64,000 bases of DNA, from assembly GCF_026013525.1 (NCBI RefSeq), contig NZ_JAPDRA010000001.1, forward strand, positions 186,001-250,000, written 5' to 3'. Positions 36,313 through 45,521 of the stretch are shown piece after piece (within the stretch, counting starts at the first letter, position 1; the number at the start of each line of letters is the position of its first letter). This DNA is from Sphingomonas canadensis (GTDB lineage: Bacteria; Pseudomonadota; Alphaproteobacteria; Sphingomonadales; Sphingomonadaceae). Below the pieces are notes generated by a model that saw nothing but the letters and a program-made list of their open reading frames with translations, had not been told where the DNA came from and ran no database searches. Made by a program: the position numbers and the translations under genes.

Positions 36313-36906
36313 ATGAAGCACCTGCTTGCCCTGGGCGCGCTCGCCCTCTCGCTCCCCGCCTGCTCGCCGAAGCCGGCGGAGACCCCCGCCAACGACGCCG
36401 CGGCCAATGCGGTTGACGCCAATGCGGCCGCGCCGGCCACAGCACCCTCGCCCGCCGCCGCCGCCGCCGCCGCCGCCAATGTGCTGACCCCCGAGGGGCT
36501 GGCCGAGCTGCGGATCGGCGAGCCGCTGCCGGCTGGCACGGCCTGGAAGAAGGATGAGCAGCAGGCTTCGGATAGCTGCATCACCTATAGCGCCGCGGCC
36601 TTCCCCGGCGTCTACGCCATCGTCGAGGACGGCGCGGTGCGGCGGATCAGCGTGGTTGAGGGAACCGCGGTCAAGCTGGCGACCGGCATCGGCATCGGCG
36701 CCACCGAGGCGGCCGTGCGCGCCGCCTATCCGGGGCTGATCGAACGCCCCCATGACTATACGCCGGCCCCCGCGAAGAACCTGACGACGCCCGGCACGAA
36801 GGGCCGCAACCCAGGCCTGCGCTTCGAGATCGGCGAGGATGGCAAGCTGTCGATCATCCACGCCGGCGCGGAACCGGTGCTGGGCTATTCGGAAGGCTGC
36901 GCCTGA
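36313..36906 (+). CDS. lipoprotein of unknown function
   Basis: 197 residues. MKHLLALGALALSLPAC has a lipobox (LPAC) at residue 17. An Ala/Pro/Asn-rich linker contains nine consecutive or near-consecutive Ala codons from a GCC repeat near 36450-36476. The folded part has TPEGLAELRIGEPLPAGTAW, SDSCITYSAAAFPGVYAIVE and a final SEGC. A pattern of the form GIGIGATEAAVRAAYPGLIE suggests a small regulatory or binding domain repeated in such lipoproteins. No named family is recognised. Confidence 0.72.
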   Translation: MKHLLALGALALSLPACSPKPAETPANDAAANAVDANAAAPATAPSPAAAAAAAANVLTPEGLAELRIGEPLPAGTAWKKDEQQASDSCITYSAAAFPGVYAIVEDGAVRRISVVEGTAVKLATGIGIGATEAAVRAAYPGLIERPHDYTPAPAKNLTTPGTKGRNPGLRFEIGEDGKLSIIHAGAEPVLGYSEGCA

Positions 36907-37149
36907 TCCGGTGCCGGGTCGCGCCGCAAGATTTTGGCGCCCCGGCAAGAGGACGCCGACCGCCGCCGCCCAGCGAACCAAGATCCGCAAGGAGGTGGCG
37001 AAGGGCATCGACGGGAAGGCGGACGAGGGCACGGCCGAATAGGCCCTGCGGGCCGCGCATCCGGGCGGCATCGGCATTCGCGTCCGCGCTTGCCCGCCGC
37101 CCCGGCACGCGCCATCACCATGGCGTCATCCATCGAAGCGGATCGAACC

Positions 37150-37527
37150 ATGCCCCGCCTTGCCTTCGCGTCGCTGTCCCTCGCCCCGCTCCTGCTGGCC
37201 GCCCAGCCGGCGGCCGCGCAGGGGGCCGACTTCTACGTCATGCAGTATAATTTCGGCGTCCGCGACCTGAACAAGGAGCTCGACGAGATCCAGCGGCTGC
37301 GCGAACGCATGAGCGAGGAGAGGGATTTCGGCGCCGGCTGCAAGCTGCTGGGCTCAAGCATCTATCATCTGGGCGAGGCAAAACGGTTGCTGGTCCGGAT
37401 CGCCGAATATGCGGACAAGCTGGGCGAGACCGGCGACTATAACGCCGCCGTGGAGAAGCATAACGCGCTGCTGGAGATCTTGCCCGTGCAGGAAGCGGAC
37501 TACGCCAGGCTGTGCGCCAACCGCTGA
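37150..37527 (+). CDS. small exported helical protein, paralogue of 35775-36152
   Basis: 125 residues from the ATG at 37150, since a longer frame would not carry a signal peptide. Signal LAFASLSLAPLLLAAQPAAAQ, then helical VMQYNFGVRDLNKELDEIQR, DFGAGCKLLGSSIYHLGEAK and KHNALLEILPVQEADYARLC. It resembles 35775-36152 in length, position of the two cysteines and helical periodicity. The gap before it (36907-37149) shows no gene or clear signal. Function unknown. Confidence 0.72.
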   Translation: MPRLAFASLSLAPLLLAAQPAAAQGADFYVMQYNFGVRDLNKELDEIQRLRERMSEERDFGAGCKLLGSSIYHLGEAKRLLVRIAEYADKLGETGDYNAAVEKHNALLEILPVQEADYARLCANR

Positions 37528-37647
37528 GGGCAGGCGCGGGCGCGCGAATCCCGCTTTGACGCGCAACGGATACATGGCAGAAACGCGCCGCAACCGGGGG
37601 GTTGTTGCGCGGGCGTCACGCTTCGCGCCCGTTGGGAGGATAGTCTT

Positions 37648-37992
37648 ATGAAAAAGCTCGCACTCGCCGCCGCTGCTTTCGGCGCAGCCTGCCTGTTGGC
37701 CCCGTCCGCGGCTTCCGCGCAGACGATCCCCGGCAAGCCGGTGCCCAGCGTGGGCGGCTGGAAGCCTCAGGACAAGATCACGCCGGATATCGAGGCCGCT
37801 GCCATCTGGGCGTTCAACCAGCTCGACGTGCCGGGCGCGGAGCTGGCCGAGATCGTGGACGTCTATACCCAGGTGGTGGCCGGTACCAACTATCGCATGA
37901 CGCTGGTCTTTACCGACGGCAACCTGTGGGAAGTGGTGGTCTATCGCAAATGGGACGGCGCCTACACGCTCACCAGCAGCCAGGAAAAATAG
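37648..37992 (+). CDS. exported cystatin-like protein, single domain
   Basis: 114 residues with a signal peptide ending ASAQ. The mature domain has the cystatin landmarks in order. A Gly-Gly pair (GGW, residues 36-38) is followed by an alpha helix (IEAAAIWAFNQL), the first hairpin loop QVVAGTNY (residues 75-82, the QxVxG signature), and a second strand pair LVFTDGNLWEVVVY with a Trp. Cystatins inhibit papain-like cysteine proteases by inserting these loops. Bacterial homologues exist but their targets are poorly known. Next gene carries two more copies. Confidence 0.82.
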   Translation: MKKLALAAAAFGAACLLAPSAASAQTIPGKPVPSVGGWKPQDKITPDIEAAAIWAFNQLDVPGAELAEIVDVYTQVVAGTNYRMTLVFTDGNLWEVVVYRKWDGAYTLTSSQEK

Positions 37993-38025
37993 GCCGCCCT
38001 CGCCATTTCGTTCAGCCAGCGTAAG

Positions 38026-38064
38026 GATGCCGGCCGCTAACGCCGGTGCGCCGGCATCTTCTTT
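38026..38064 (+). terminator. possible terminator after the single-domain cystatin gene
   Basis: GATGCCGGC (38026-38034) pairs exactly with GCCGGCATC (38050-38058) and is followed by TTCTTT (38059-38064). The loop contains a further small stem. Located 33 bases after the stop of the preceding gene. Confidence 0.5.
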
Positions 38065-38131
38065 GCCGGTGCCGGAGTATCCGGCGAGGGGAGCTTCCGC
38101 GGCCGTTGCCGCGCATGGGGAGGGTTATCGT

Positions 38132-38734
38132 ATGAAGTTGCTTGGTGTCGCCGCAGCGCTGGCGCTGGGGATCGGAGGAACCACCGTTTCGGCCTGCGCC
38201 GCCGCGCAGGAAGCGCCGATGCCGGTCGTGGGCGGCTGGAGCGCCGTTGCCGCCGACGATGCCGGGGTGCGCGCCGCGGCGGATGCGGTGCTGGCCCAGA
38301 CGGGGCGCACCGGCGTGACCATCACCGCGATCGCCGATGCGCAGCAGCAGGTGGTGGCGGGGATGAACTATCGCTTCGCCCTCACGCTGTCGGACGGATC
38401 GCGCTTGCGCGTGCAGGTCTATCGCAACCTCTCGGGCAACTATGAGATCACCGCATCCGAGCAGATCGAGCCGCAGGCGATGGTCCCCGGCGGGTGGGGC
38501 GCGGCCGATGCCGCCGATCCCGAGGTGAAGGCCGCCGCCGATTTCGCGCTGGCGCAGCTCAACCGCCCGGGCGCGACGATCGCCGCGATCGGCAATCCGC
38601 GCCAGCAGGTGGTGGCCGGCATGAACTATGGCTTCGTGCTGACGCTGAGCGACGGGACGCGCTGGGACGTGACCGTCTATGCGCGGTTCGACGGCACCAA
38701 GCAGCTTACCGCCGCGAAGCAGGTCAAGGACTGA
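38132..38734 (+). CDS. exported protein with two tandem cystatin-like domains
   Basis: 200 residues from the ATG at 38132. The N-terminus ends in VSAC, which fits a lipobox, or AAAQ, a signal peptidase I site, so it is exported and possibly lipid-anchored. Domain 1 (about 30-110) has PVVGGWS, helix VRAAADAVLAQTG, QQVVAGMNYRF (Q73-G77) and LTLSDGSRLRVQVY. Domain 2 (about 116-198) has VPGGWG, VKAAADFALAQLN, QQVVAGMNYGF (Q159-G163) and LTLSDGTRWDVTVY. The two halves are clear internal duplicates and both keep the QxVxG protease-binding loop. No cysteine-protease gene is adjacent. Confidence 0.84.
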   Translation: MKLLGVAAALALGIGGTTVSACAAAQEAPMPVVGGWSAVAADDAGVRAAADAVLAQTGRTGVTITAIADAQQQVVAGMNYRFALTLSDGSRLRVQVYRNLSGNYEITASEQIEPQAMVPGGWGAADAADPEVKAAADFALAQLNRPGATIAAIGNPRQQVVAGMNYGFVLTLSDGTRWDVTVYARFDGTKQLTAAKQVKD

Positions 38735-38741
38735 CGGATCA

Positions 38742-39179
38742 TCAGATCCAGCCGGGGGCGTATACCAGCTCCAGCTTGATCCCGTCGGGATCCTCGAAAA
38801 AGACCGCGTAATAATCGCCCGAATATTCGGGATAGTGCGCGGGCGGATCGAGCACTGGCACGCCCCCGGCCACCAGCAGCGCGTGCAGCCGGTCCACATC
38901 GGCCCGGCTTTCCGCGCGCCACGCCAGGTGGTGGAGCCCCGGCGCGTAGCGGCGGTGGGCATGCCCCGCCTCTCCGGGATCGCACTGGCGCAGGCCCAGC
39001 GATGCGCCGCGCCCCTCGCCCGGCCCGCGCAGATCCCATTCGCAGCCGCGCGCCGTATCCTTGACCATGGTGTAGCCGAGGAATTCGAGCACGAGGCCGT
39101 ACACGCGCCGCGACGCGGCCAGATCGCCGACGTTCAGGTCCACATGATGGTATCCGCCGCGGATCGCGCCGCCGGACAC
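38742..39179 (-). CDS. VOC superfamily (glyoxalase-like) protein
   Basis: 145 residues, two beta-alpha-beta-beta-beta modules. RGGYHHVDLNVGDLAASRRV carries the first metal-ligand His, APGLHHLAWRAES the second, and FFEDPDGIKLELVYAPGW the third ligand (Glu). Such proteins are metalloenzymes or drug-binding proteins; substrate not inferable. It runs on the minus strand convergent with the cystatin genes and 4 bases after the S41 protease gene's stop in operon order. Confidence 0.88.
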   Translation of the reverse strand: MSGGAIRGGYHHVDLNVGDLAASRRVYGLVLEFLGYTMVKDTARGCEWDLRGPGEGRGASLGLRQCDPGEAGHAHRRYAPGLHHLAWRAESRADVDRLHALLVAGGVPVLDPPAHYPEYSGDYYAVFFEDPDGIKLELVYAPGWI

Positions 39180-39183
39180 CGGC

Positions 39184-40653
39184 CTAGAACAACCCGGGCA
39201 GCTCGCGCTGCGGCGTGGTCGGCCGGCGCGGCATCAGCGGTTGCAGCTCCGCATCGGGGCCGGTCACCTGCACCCGCGCGCCCTGCGGCTCCAGCCCGCC
39301 GCCGCCGCTGTCCGCGGTGATCGCGGTGCAGGCGTTGCCCGCCAGGAAATCGAGCGCGGCGCGCGTCGAGGCCTCCGCCGGATCGCCGAGCTGGCGGGTC
39401 AGATCATCGCCCGCGCGGCAGGTGCGGCTCACGGTGCCGGCCAGGCCGTTGTAATAGTTGCTCTGGTGATCGCGGTTCTCCACCGCGAAGGCGATCACGC
39501 GCAGCCGATCGTCGCAGGCCGTGCGATCGAGCGCGATCTGCCCCACCGGCTTGCCATAGGTGTTGCCGCCCACCAGCGCCATGCTGGTGCCCAGATAGGG
39601 CAGGAAGCCGTTGATCACGAGCTCGCTGGCCGATGCGGTGGCGCTGGTGCCGATGAAGGCGACGCGCACCGGCGACACCGACTGCGGCTGGACCGCGAAA
39701 TAATTGACGCTGTTGTTCGACGACTTTTCCGGCCGGAAGGTCATATAGTCGAACACTTCGCTGCCGGTGCGGTTGGCGCCCATCAGGTCGCCCATCAGCT
39801 CGGCGATCGAGACGAGCCCGCCGCCGTTGTAGCGCAGGTCGATCACGAAATCGGTGATCCCGGCGGTGCGGAACTGCTGGAAGGCGGTGCGCAACGCCGG
39901 ATCGGCGGTGTCGATGAAGGTGCGCAGGTTGACATAGCCCACCTGCCGCGCGCCATCGGTGATGATGCGCGCGCCATAGCGGCTGGAAACGGGCGTCAGG
40001 TTGTAATCCGCCTTGGCCACCGTAACCTCGCGCGTGCCCCCGGCATCGGTGACGCGCAGCACGCGCGTGGTGCCCGCGGTGGACGGGCCGAGCGCGGTGA
40101 CCACGGCATCCGCCCCGCCCGACGCCATCAGCGCGTTAACCGTCTGCAACGATCCGGAACTGGTGCCGATCGCCAGGATTTCGGTGCCCCGGTCGAGCCC
40201 CGCGGCCAGCGCCGGGGCGCCCTCGAACGCCTCGGCGATGAACACGCGGCGCGCGCCCGTGTCATAGCTCAGCCGCACGCCGAAGCCCGCGCTCGATCCC
40301 GAGCTGTAATAGGCGTTCTCCTCGGCGATCGAGGTGATGTAGGTGAAATAGCGGTCGCGGCCCTGCGATCGCGCGGTCGCGGTCAGCGCGTCGATATAAT
40401 CCTGCACGCTGGCATAGGGCGTAGGGTCCAGGCTGGCGGGCAGCGTTTCGGGGAACAGATACCATTCGCGCATCTGGGCCAGCACCCAGTTCTGCCGGTC
40501 GCGCAGCGAACAGGCCGTCGGGGTGGGCGTGCCGCCACCCCCGCCGCTGCCGCCGCCGCCCGTGGAGGTCGATCCGCCGCCCCCGCCGCCGCATCCCGCA
40601 AGCATCGCGGCCGTGCTGATGGCCGCCACCCAACGCCGAAACCTCACGCGCAT
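39184..40653 (-). CDS. S41 family serine protease, lipoprotein
   Basis: 489 residues. Lipobox LAGC (AAMLAGCGGG) followed by a Gly/Ser/Thr-rich tether, so it is anchored to the membrane. A PDZ domain (about 95-170, FGVRLSYDTGARRVFIAEA) and the tail-specific protease core follow. The nucleophile Ser is in FIGTSATASASELVINGF and the general-base Lys in NTYGKPVGQIAL. It belongs to the C-terminal processing protease group but is longer and more divergent than CtpA (61757-63091). The Met at 40653 is chosen because the lipobox starts from it. Confidence 0.88.
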   Translation of the reverse strand: MRVRFRRWVAAISTAAMLAGCGGGGGGSTSTGGGGSGGGGGTPTPTACSLRDRQNWVLAQMREWYLFPETLPASLDPTPYASVQDYIDALTATARSQGRDRYFTYITSIAEENAYYSSGSSAGFGVRLSYDTGARRVFIAEAFEGAPALAAGLDRGTEILAIGTSSGSLQTVNALMASGGADAVVTALGPSTAGTTRVLRVTDAGGTREVTVAKADYNLTPVSSRYGARIITDGARQVGYVNLRTFIDTADPALRTAFQQFRTAGITDFVIDLRYNGGGLVSIAELMGDLMGANRTGSEVFDYMTFRPEKSSNNSVNYFAVQPQSVSPVRVAFIGTSATASASELVINGFLPYLGTSMALVGGNTYGKPVGQIALDRTACDDRLRVIAFAVENRDHQSNYYNGLAGTVSRTCRAGDDLTRQLGDPAEASTRAALDFLAGNACTAITADSGGGGLEPQGARVQVTGPDAELQPLMPRRPTTPQRELPGLF

Positions 40654-40697
40654 GTCTCCCAGCAATCGCCGGAGCTTAGCGGCGCGCGCGGCGCTTG

Positions 40698-41414
40698 TCA
40701 GGCCCCGGCGGCCACCATCTCCGCGGCGGGCAGCGCCCAGTCGACCGGTTTCTGGCCATGTTCCTTCAGAAAGGCGTTGGCCTTGGAGAAATGACGGCAG
40801 CCGAAGAAGCCGCCGTGCGCCGACAGCGGCGAGGGATGCGGCGCCTTCAGCACCAGATGGCGGCCGCCGCGATCGATCGAATCAACGAACGCGGCCTTCT
40901 TCTGGGCGTGGCTGCCCCACAGCAGGAAGACGACCGGCTCCGCCCGCGCGTTGACCAGCCGGATCACCGCGTCGGTGAACCGTTCCCATCCGCGCCCCTG
41001 ATGCGACGCGGCCATGCCCATCTGCACCGTCAGCACCGCGTTGAGCAGCAGCACCCCCTGCTTCGCCCAATGTTCCAGGAAACCGTGGCGCGCGGGCGCG
41101 ATGCCCAGGTCCGCCTCGATCTCCTTGTAGATGTTGACCAGGCTGGGCGGCGTGCGAACCCCGGGGCGTACCGAGAAGCACAGGCCGTGCGCCTGCCCTG
41201 GCCCATGATAGGGGTCCTGCCCCAGGATGACGACGCGCACCTGCTCCAGCGGGGTCAGGTCCAGCGCGCGGAACCATTCGCTGCCGGCGGGGAAGATGCG
41301 CTTGCCCGCCGCCTTCTCCGCCACCAGGAACTGGCGGAGCGCCGCCATATAGGGGCTGTCGAATTCGCCGCGCAGCGGCTCCAGCCAGCTCGGGTGCAGC
41401 TTCACATCGGCCAT
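40698..41414 (-). CDS. ung: uracil-DNA glycosylase
   Basis: 238 residues of family-1 uracil-DNA glycosylase, which removes uracil from DNA to start base-excision repair. The water-activating loop [17 protein letters not shown] contains the catalytic Asp, [14 protein letters not shown] and the DNA-intercalating [13 protein letters not shown] with the catalytic His complete the set. Start at the ATG at 41414; the upstream start at 41420 adds two residues. Convergent with csaA. Confidence 0.96.
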   Translation of the reverse strand: MADVKLHPSWLEPLRGEFDSPYMAALRQFLVAEKAAGKRIFPAGSEWFRALDLTPLEQVRVVILGQDPYHGPGQAHGLCFSVRPGVRTPPSLVNIYKEIEADLGIAPARHGFLEHWAKQGVLLLNAVLTVQMGMAASHQGRGWERFTDAVIRLVNARAEPVVFLLWGSHAQKKAAFVDSIDRGGRHLVLKAPHPSPLSAHGGFFGCRHFSKANAFLKEHGQKPVDWALPAAEMVAAGA

Positions 41415-41512
41415 GCCCACGCTCTCCGCAACGGACGATGCGCTGTCAACGTGGTTTGCGCCGCGCGGGCATCGCGGATAGCTGCGCGCGACAACAGCCC
41501 GGGAGCAGGCCC

Positions 41513-41884
41513 ATGCACATGACCCATGATCCGTCCGCGCCCGCGGCGGATACGATCAGCTTCGACCAGTTCCTGGCGGTGGACATCCGCGTCGGCACGG
41601 TGATCGCCGCCGAGCCCTTTCCGGAGGCGCGCAAGCCCGCGTTCAAGCTGACCATCGATTTCGGCCCCGCGATCGGCGTCAAACGATCGTCGGCGCAGAT
41701 CACCGAACATTACCGGCCGGAAACGCTGGTGGGCGTGCAGGTGGCCGCGGTGGTCAACTTCCCCCCGCGCCAGATCGGCCCGATGATGTCGGAGGTGCTG
41801 ACGCTGGGCTTTCCGGACGAGGCGGGCAGGGTGGTGCTGTTCCACCCCTCGCAGCCCGTGCCGAACGGCGGGCGGCTGTTCTGA
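41513..41884 (+). CDS. csaA: tRNA-binding protein CsaA-like
   Basis: 123 residues from the ATG at 41513 with GGGAG upstream. The single OB-fold has the CsaA pattern [39 protein letters not shown] and [20 protein letters not shown]. CsaA binds tRNA and has been described as a chaperone-like secretion factor; the exact role in proteobacteria is unclear. Divergent from ung. Confidence 0.92.
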   Translation: MHMTHDPSAPAADTISFDQFLAVDIRVGTVIAAEPFPEARKPAFKLTIDFGPAIGVKRSSAQITEHYRPETLVGVQVAAVVNFPPRQIGPMMSEVLTLGFPDEAGRVVLFHPSQPVPNGGRLF

Positions 41885-41991
41885 AATCCCCTCCTGACAA
41901 CGTGCGACAATTTGCCGTTGCCCGCCCCGGCGAGGCGCCATAGGCTGAGCCCCGCAGGACGGAAACCGTCCGCTCTTGGGGGAGAGATGCC

Positions 41992-42558
41992 ATGAAGCTT
42001 CGCATGGGATTCGCGCTCGGGATGCTCGCGCTGGCCGCCGCCCTGCCGGCAGTCGCTCCCGCCGCCGCGCAGGACGCCGAGGCCGAGGCCGCGAACCGGA
42101 TCATCAACAACAGCCGGCCCGACAGCTTCCAGGTGTTCGGGCTGAAACAGGCGCCGCGTGCGCACAAGGATCCCAGCGTGCAGGAGGGGCGCGCGCTGCG
42201 GCTGGCGCTGCCCGGCGGCGGCGGCGATCCATGGCGCATCGGAATCAACGTGCCCATACTGGCTCCGGTAAAGGCCGGCGACCGGATCGTGATCTATTTC
42301 TGGGCACGCGCGGAGAAGCTGGAGGATGGAAAGGCCACCGCCCGGATCGCCGCGGCCCAGCTCCAGCTCGCCCGCGATCCCTATACCCCCGTTTTCGCCG
42401 GATCGGCCGAAGCGACCGGGGAGTGGAAGCTGTTCCAGGTCCAGGGCCGGGCGGACCGCGACTATGCCAAGGGCGACCTGTGCGTCGGATTCCACCTGAA
42501 CACCGGGGCGCATACGATCGACATCGGCCCGGTGGCGGCGATGAACATGGGGCAATAG
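41992..42558 (+). CDS. exported protein with carbohydrate-binding-like domain
   Basis: 188 residues. Signal peptide ALGMLALAAALPAVAPAAAQ. The mature part has ALRLALPGGGGDPWRIGINV, KAGDRIVIYFWARAEKLEDG and FAGSAEATGEWKLFQVQG, a jelly-roll pattern like CBM4/9 carbohydrate-binding modules. A single Cys is in GDLCVGFHL. No catalytic domain is attached. Probably binds polysaccharide in the periplasm or outside; this is fold inference. Confidence 0.72.
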   Translation: MKLRMGFALGMLALAAALPAVAPAAAQDAEAEAANRIINNSRPDSFQVFGLKQAPRAHKDPSVQEGRALRLALPGGGGDPWRIGINVPILAPVKAGDRIVIYFWARAEKLEDGKATARIAAAQLQLARDPYTPVFAGSAEATGEWKLFQVQGRADRDYAKGDLCVGFHLNTGAHTIDIGPVAAMNMGQ

Positions 42559-42578
42559 CCGGGCGCGGCCACGCGCGG

Positions 42579-43310
42579 TCAGGCGCGCACCGCCGTCACC
42601 AGATAGTCCATGCTGGTATCGTCGGAGAGGACGAAGCCGCGCGCGGGGCTGAACGAAAGGCCGCGCACGTCCGTCACCTTCAGCCCCACAGCGGCGAGCA
42701 GTTCGCCCAGCTCCTCGGGCCGCAGGAACCGGTTCCAGTCGTGCGTGCCCCTCGGGATCGCGCCCAGCCCTTCGCCGACGGTGATCAGCGCGAGGCGCGA
42801 GAGCGGGGTGCGGTTGGGCGTGGAAAGCACCATCAGCCCGTCCTCCGCCAGCGCGCCCGCCAGCCCGGCGGCGAAGGCTTCGGTGTCGGCGACATGCTCG
42901 ATCACCTCCATCGACACGACCAGATCGAACCGGCGCCCCGCCAGCGACTCGACGCCGCCCGCGACATATTCGATGTCGAGACCCGCGGCGGCGGCATGCG
43001 CGCGCGCGGCGCCAATGTTCTCGGGCGCGGCATCCACCCCCGTCGCCCGCGCGCCGAGACGGGCGAGCGGCTCGGTCAACAGCCCGGCGCCGCAGCCCAG
43101 ATCGAGCGCGGTGCGGCCCGCGAGCGGGGTGAATCCGCCGGAATCGCCGTCCCAATGGCGGTCCACCGCCTCGCGCAGATAGGCCAGCCGCGCGGGATTG
43201 AGCCGGTGGAGCATCGCCGAGCTGCCTTTGGGATCCCACCAGTCCGCCGCCAGCCGGCCGAAATGCTCAGCTTCGCGGGGGTCAATCGTAGCTTTGGTTG
43301 CCTTCGCCAT
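42579..43310 (-). CDS. ubiG: ubiquinone biosynthesis O-methyltransferase
   Basis: 243-residue SAM-dependent methyltransferase that performs both O-methylations in ubiquinone synthesis. Signatures are [39 protein letters not shown] (SAM motif I), [12 protein letters not shown] and the UbiG-typical [18 protein letters not shown]. Divergent from lysC with 56 bases between start codons, which is a common arrangement in sphingomonads. Confidence 0.96.
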   Translation of the reverse strand: MAKATKATIDPREAEHFGRLAADWWDPKGSSAMLHRLNPARLAYLREAVDRHWDGDSGGFTPLAGRTALDLGCGAGLLTEPLARLGARATGVDAAPENIGAARAHAAAAGLDIEYVAGGVESLAGRRFDLVVSMEVIEHVADTEAFAAGLAGALAEDGLMVLSTPNRTPLSRLALITVGEGLGAIPRGTHDWNRFLRPEELGELLAAVGLKVTDVRGLSFSPARGFVLSDDTSMDYLVTAVRA

Positions 43311-43366
43311 GCGGCGCTCCTATCAGGCGGCCCCGATCCTCCCAAGTCCCGGGGCAAAATACCACC

Positions 43367-44623
43367 ATGGCGCGTATCGTGATGAAGTTCGGCGGCACCT
43401 CGATGGCCGGCATCGAGCGTATCCGCAACGTTGCCAGCCGGGTGAAGGCCGAATGGGAGGCGGGCAACCAGGTCGCCGTGGTCGTTTCCGCGATGGCGGG
43501 CGAGACCGACCGGCTGGTCGGCTTCTGCCGCGAAGCAAGCTCGCTCTACGACACGCGCGAATATGACGTGGTGGTCTCTTCCGGCGAGCAGGTGACCAGC
43601 GGATTGCTGGCCATCGCGCTCCAGGCGATCGGCGTGCCGGCGCGGAGCTGGATGGGCTGGCAGTTGCCGATCCACACCACCGCCGCGCATTCCAGCGCGC
43701 GGATCGAGGAGATTGACACCGTGGCGCTGAACGCCAGCCTGGCCGGCGGCGAGGTGGCGGTGATCCCCGGGTTCCAGGGCATGACCGCCGACGAGCGCAT
43801 CACCACGCTGGGCCGCGGCGGATCGGATACCAGCGCGGTCGCCGTAGCCGCCGCGATGAAGGCGGACCGCTGCGACATCTATACCGACGTCGATGGCGTC
43901 TACACCACCGACCCGCGCATCGTGCCGCGTGCGCGCAAGCTTTCGAAGATCACCTACGAAGAGATGCTCGAACTCGCCAGCGTCGGCGCCAAGGTGCTGC
44001 AGACGCGCTCCGTGGGCCTGGCGATGAAGGAGAAGGTGCGCGTGCGCGTGCTTTCCTCGTTCGAGGATGCGCGCGGGGACGACGGGCATCGCGGCACGCT
44101 GATCGTGGGCGAAGAGGAGATCGAGGACATGGAACGCCAGCTCATCACGGGCATCGCGCACGACAAGAACGAGGCGAAGGTGACGCTGCTGGCGGTGCCC
44201 GACCGGCCCGGCGCGGTGGCGAGCATCTTCAACCCGCTCGCCGATGCCAGCATCAACGTGGACATGATCATCCAGAACATCGCGCACGAGGCGGGTTCGA
44301 CCGACGTGACCTTCACCGTGCCCCGCGCCGAGCTGGCCCGCGCGATCGACGTGCTGGCGAAGGCCCAGCCCGACATCGGCCACCGCGACCTGCGCCACGA
44401 TACGCGCGTTTCGAAGATCTCGATCGTCGGCGTGGGCATGCGCAGCCATGCGGGCGTGGCGGCGACGATGTTCAAGACGCTGGGCGAGCGCGGCATCAAC
44501 ATCCAGGCGATCACCACCAGCGAGATCAAGGTGAGCGTGCTGATCCACGAGGACGAGACCGAACTGGCGGTGCGGCTGCTCCACACCGCTTATGGGCTGG
44601 ACGCGGAAGAAGCCGCGGCCTGA
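43367..44623 (+). CDS. lysC: aspartate kinase
   Basis: 418 residues. The kinase domain opens with [18 protein letters not shown] and has [18 protein letters not shown] and [20 protein letters not shown]. Two C-terminal ACT domains (about 265-418, including [19 protein letters not shown] and [20 protein letters not shown]) give lysine/threonine feedback. It makes aspartyl phosphate for lysine, threonine and methionine synthesis. The Met at 43367 is chosen over a frame start in the ubiG promoter. Confidence 0.97.
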   Translation: MARIVMKFGGTSMAGIERIRNVASRVKAEWEAGNQVAVVVSAMAGETDRLVGFCREASSLYDTREYDVVVSSGEQVTSGLLAIALQAIGVPARSWMGWQLPIHTTAAHSSARIEEIDTVALNASLAGGEVAVIPGFQGMTADERITTLGRGGSDTSAVAVAAAMKADRCDIYTDVDGVYTTDPRIVPRARKLSKITYEEMLELASVGAKVLQTRSVGLAMKEKVRVRVLSSFEDARGDDGHRGTLIVGEEEIEDMERQLITGIAHDKNEAKVTLLAVPDRPGAVASIFNPLADASINVDMIIQNIAHEAGSTDVTFTVPRAELARAIDVLAKAQPDIGHRDLRHDTRVSKISIVGVGMRSHAGVAATMFKTLGERGINIQAITTSEIKVSVLIHEDETELAVRLLHTAYGLDAEEAAA

Positions 44624-44725
44624 TCGGCACGCCGGCGCGCCGCGTAACCGGTCAAGGCAGCTTCGCCGCTGGACATCGCGTTCCTGCGCGATATTGCAGG
44701 TCACTCCACCGGCGGGGAGGGACAG

Positions 44726-45469
44726 ATGATCGGGCGAATTGCACTCACGGTCCTGGCGCTATGCCTTGCGATTCCCGCAGCTGCGCAGGAGGCCGCGCAC
44801 CCGGCGGAAGGCGTAGTCCCTCCCGTCTTTCGCGGGCTTGGCCTCCCCGGAATCCAGCCCAATCGCACCACGCCGACGCCGACGCCGCGCGCGAACAACA
44901 GCAAGCTCTATTACCCCGCGATCGACGATAGCTGGGCGGCGGGCGACTGCCTGTCGATGCCCAGCCCAGAGCGGGTCGCGAACAAATGCGATTATGAGGT
45001 CATCTTCGTCTACTGCATCCTCGGCCTCGACTGCGACAAATCGATCCTGTGGGTCCAGTCCGTGTTCGGCGGCCAGAACACCCAGGTGATCAACGGCGGC
45101 CGCATGACGGTGCTCTGGGCCGCTTGCCGCATGCCTGCAGGACCGGTCGATGTTAGCTTTGCCAACGGTCGGCTGACGGGCCATTGCACCTCCGGCACCG
45201 AGCCGCCCAATGCACCCGGCCGCGCGCTGCCTCGGGCATTTCCGCTAACGGCAGCGCGCCTTGAGGCGGCGTGGCCGTCCTATCGGGCGCAATGCCCCCT
45301 CGGACGCCATCAGTCGGTGGAGTCCTTTGTCCCTAGCCTCACTGGAAAACCCCGCGGTTTCGCCTATCGTTCCAAGCGGTACAGCGAAGTGACCCGGCGT
45401 TATCGCAACGGACCCATGCCCGATCTCGACACCTGCACCGCCGATTTCCTGCTCGCACTGGGCAGCTGA
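44726..45469 (+). CDS. exported cysteine-rich protein of unknown function
   Basis: 247 residues, GGGAGG before the ATG. Signal peptide TVLALCLAIPAAAQ; then a Pro/Thr-rich linker (PNRTTPTPTPRANNS) and a domain with eight cysteines: DCLSM, KCDYEV, YCILGLDCDK, AACRM, HCTSG, QCPLG and DTCTAD. Even Cys number suggests disulfides in the periplasm. No recognised family. Less Ala-biased than neighbours, so it may be a more recent arrival. It stands alone between lysC and the nitronate monooxygenase gene. Confidence 0.7.
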   Translation: MIGRIALTVLALCLAIPAAAQEAAHPAEGVVPPVFRGLGLPGIQPNRTTPTPTPRANNSKLYYPAIDDSWAAGDCLSMPSPERVANKCDYEVIFVYCILGLDCDKSILWVQSVFGGQNTQVINGGRMTVLWAACRMPAGPVDVSFANGRLTGHCTSGTEPPNAPGRALPRAFPLTAARLEAAWPSYRAQCPLGRHQSVESFVPSLTGKPRGFAYRSKRYSEVTRRYRNGPMPDLDTCTADFLLALGS

Positions 45470-45521
45470 GCCGCCACTCCGCGCTTGCGGCGCATCCCTG
45501 ACCGGGGCTAGGCGCGCTTGC

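Noticed and set aside
36449..36476. GCC trinucleotide repeat as a phase-variation tract
   Set aside because: Unit of three bases cannot shift the frame; it only changes the length of an alanine linker in a lipoprotein.
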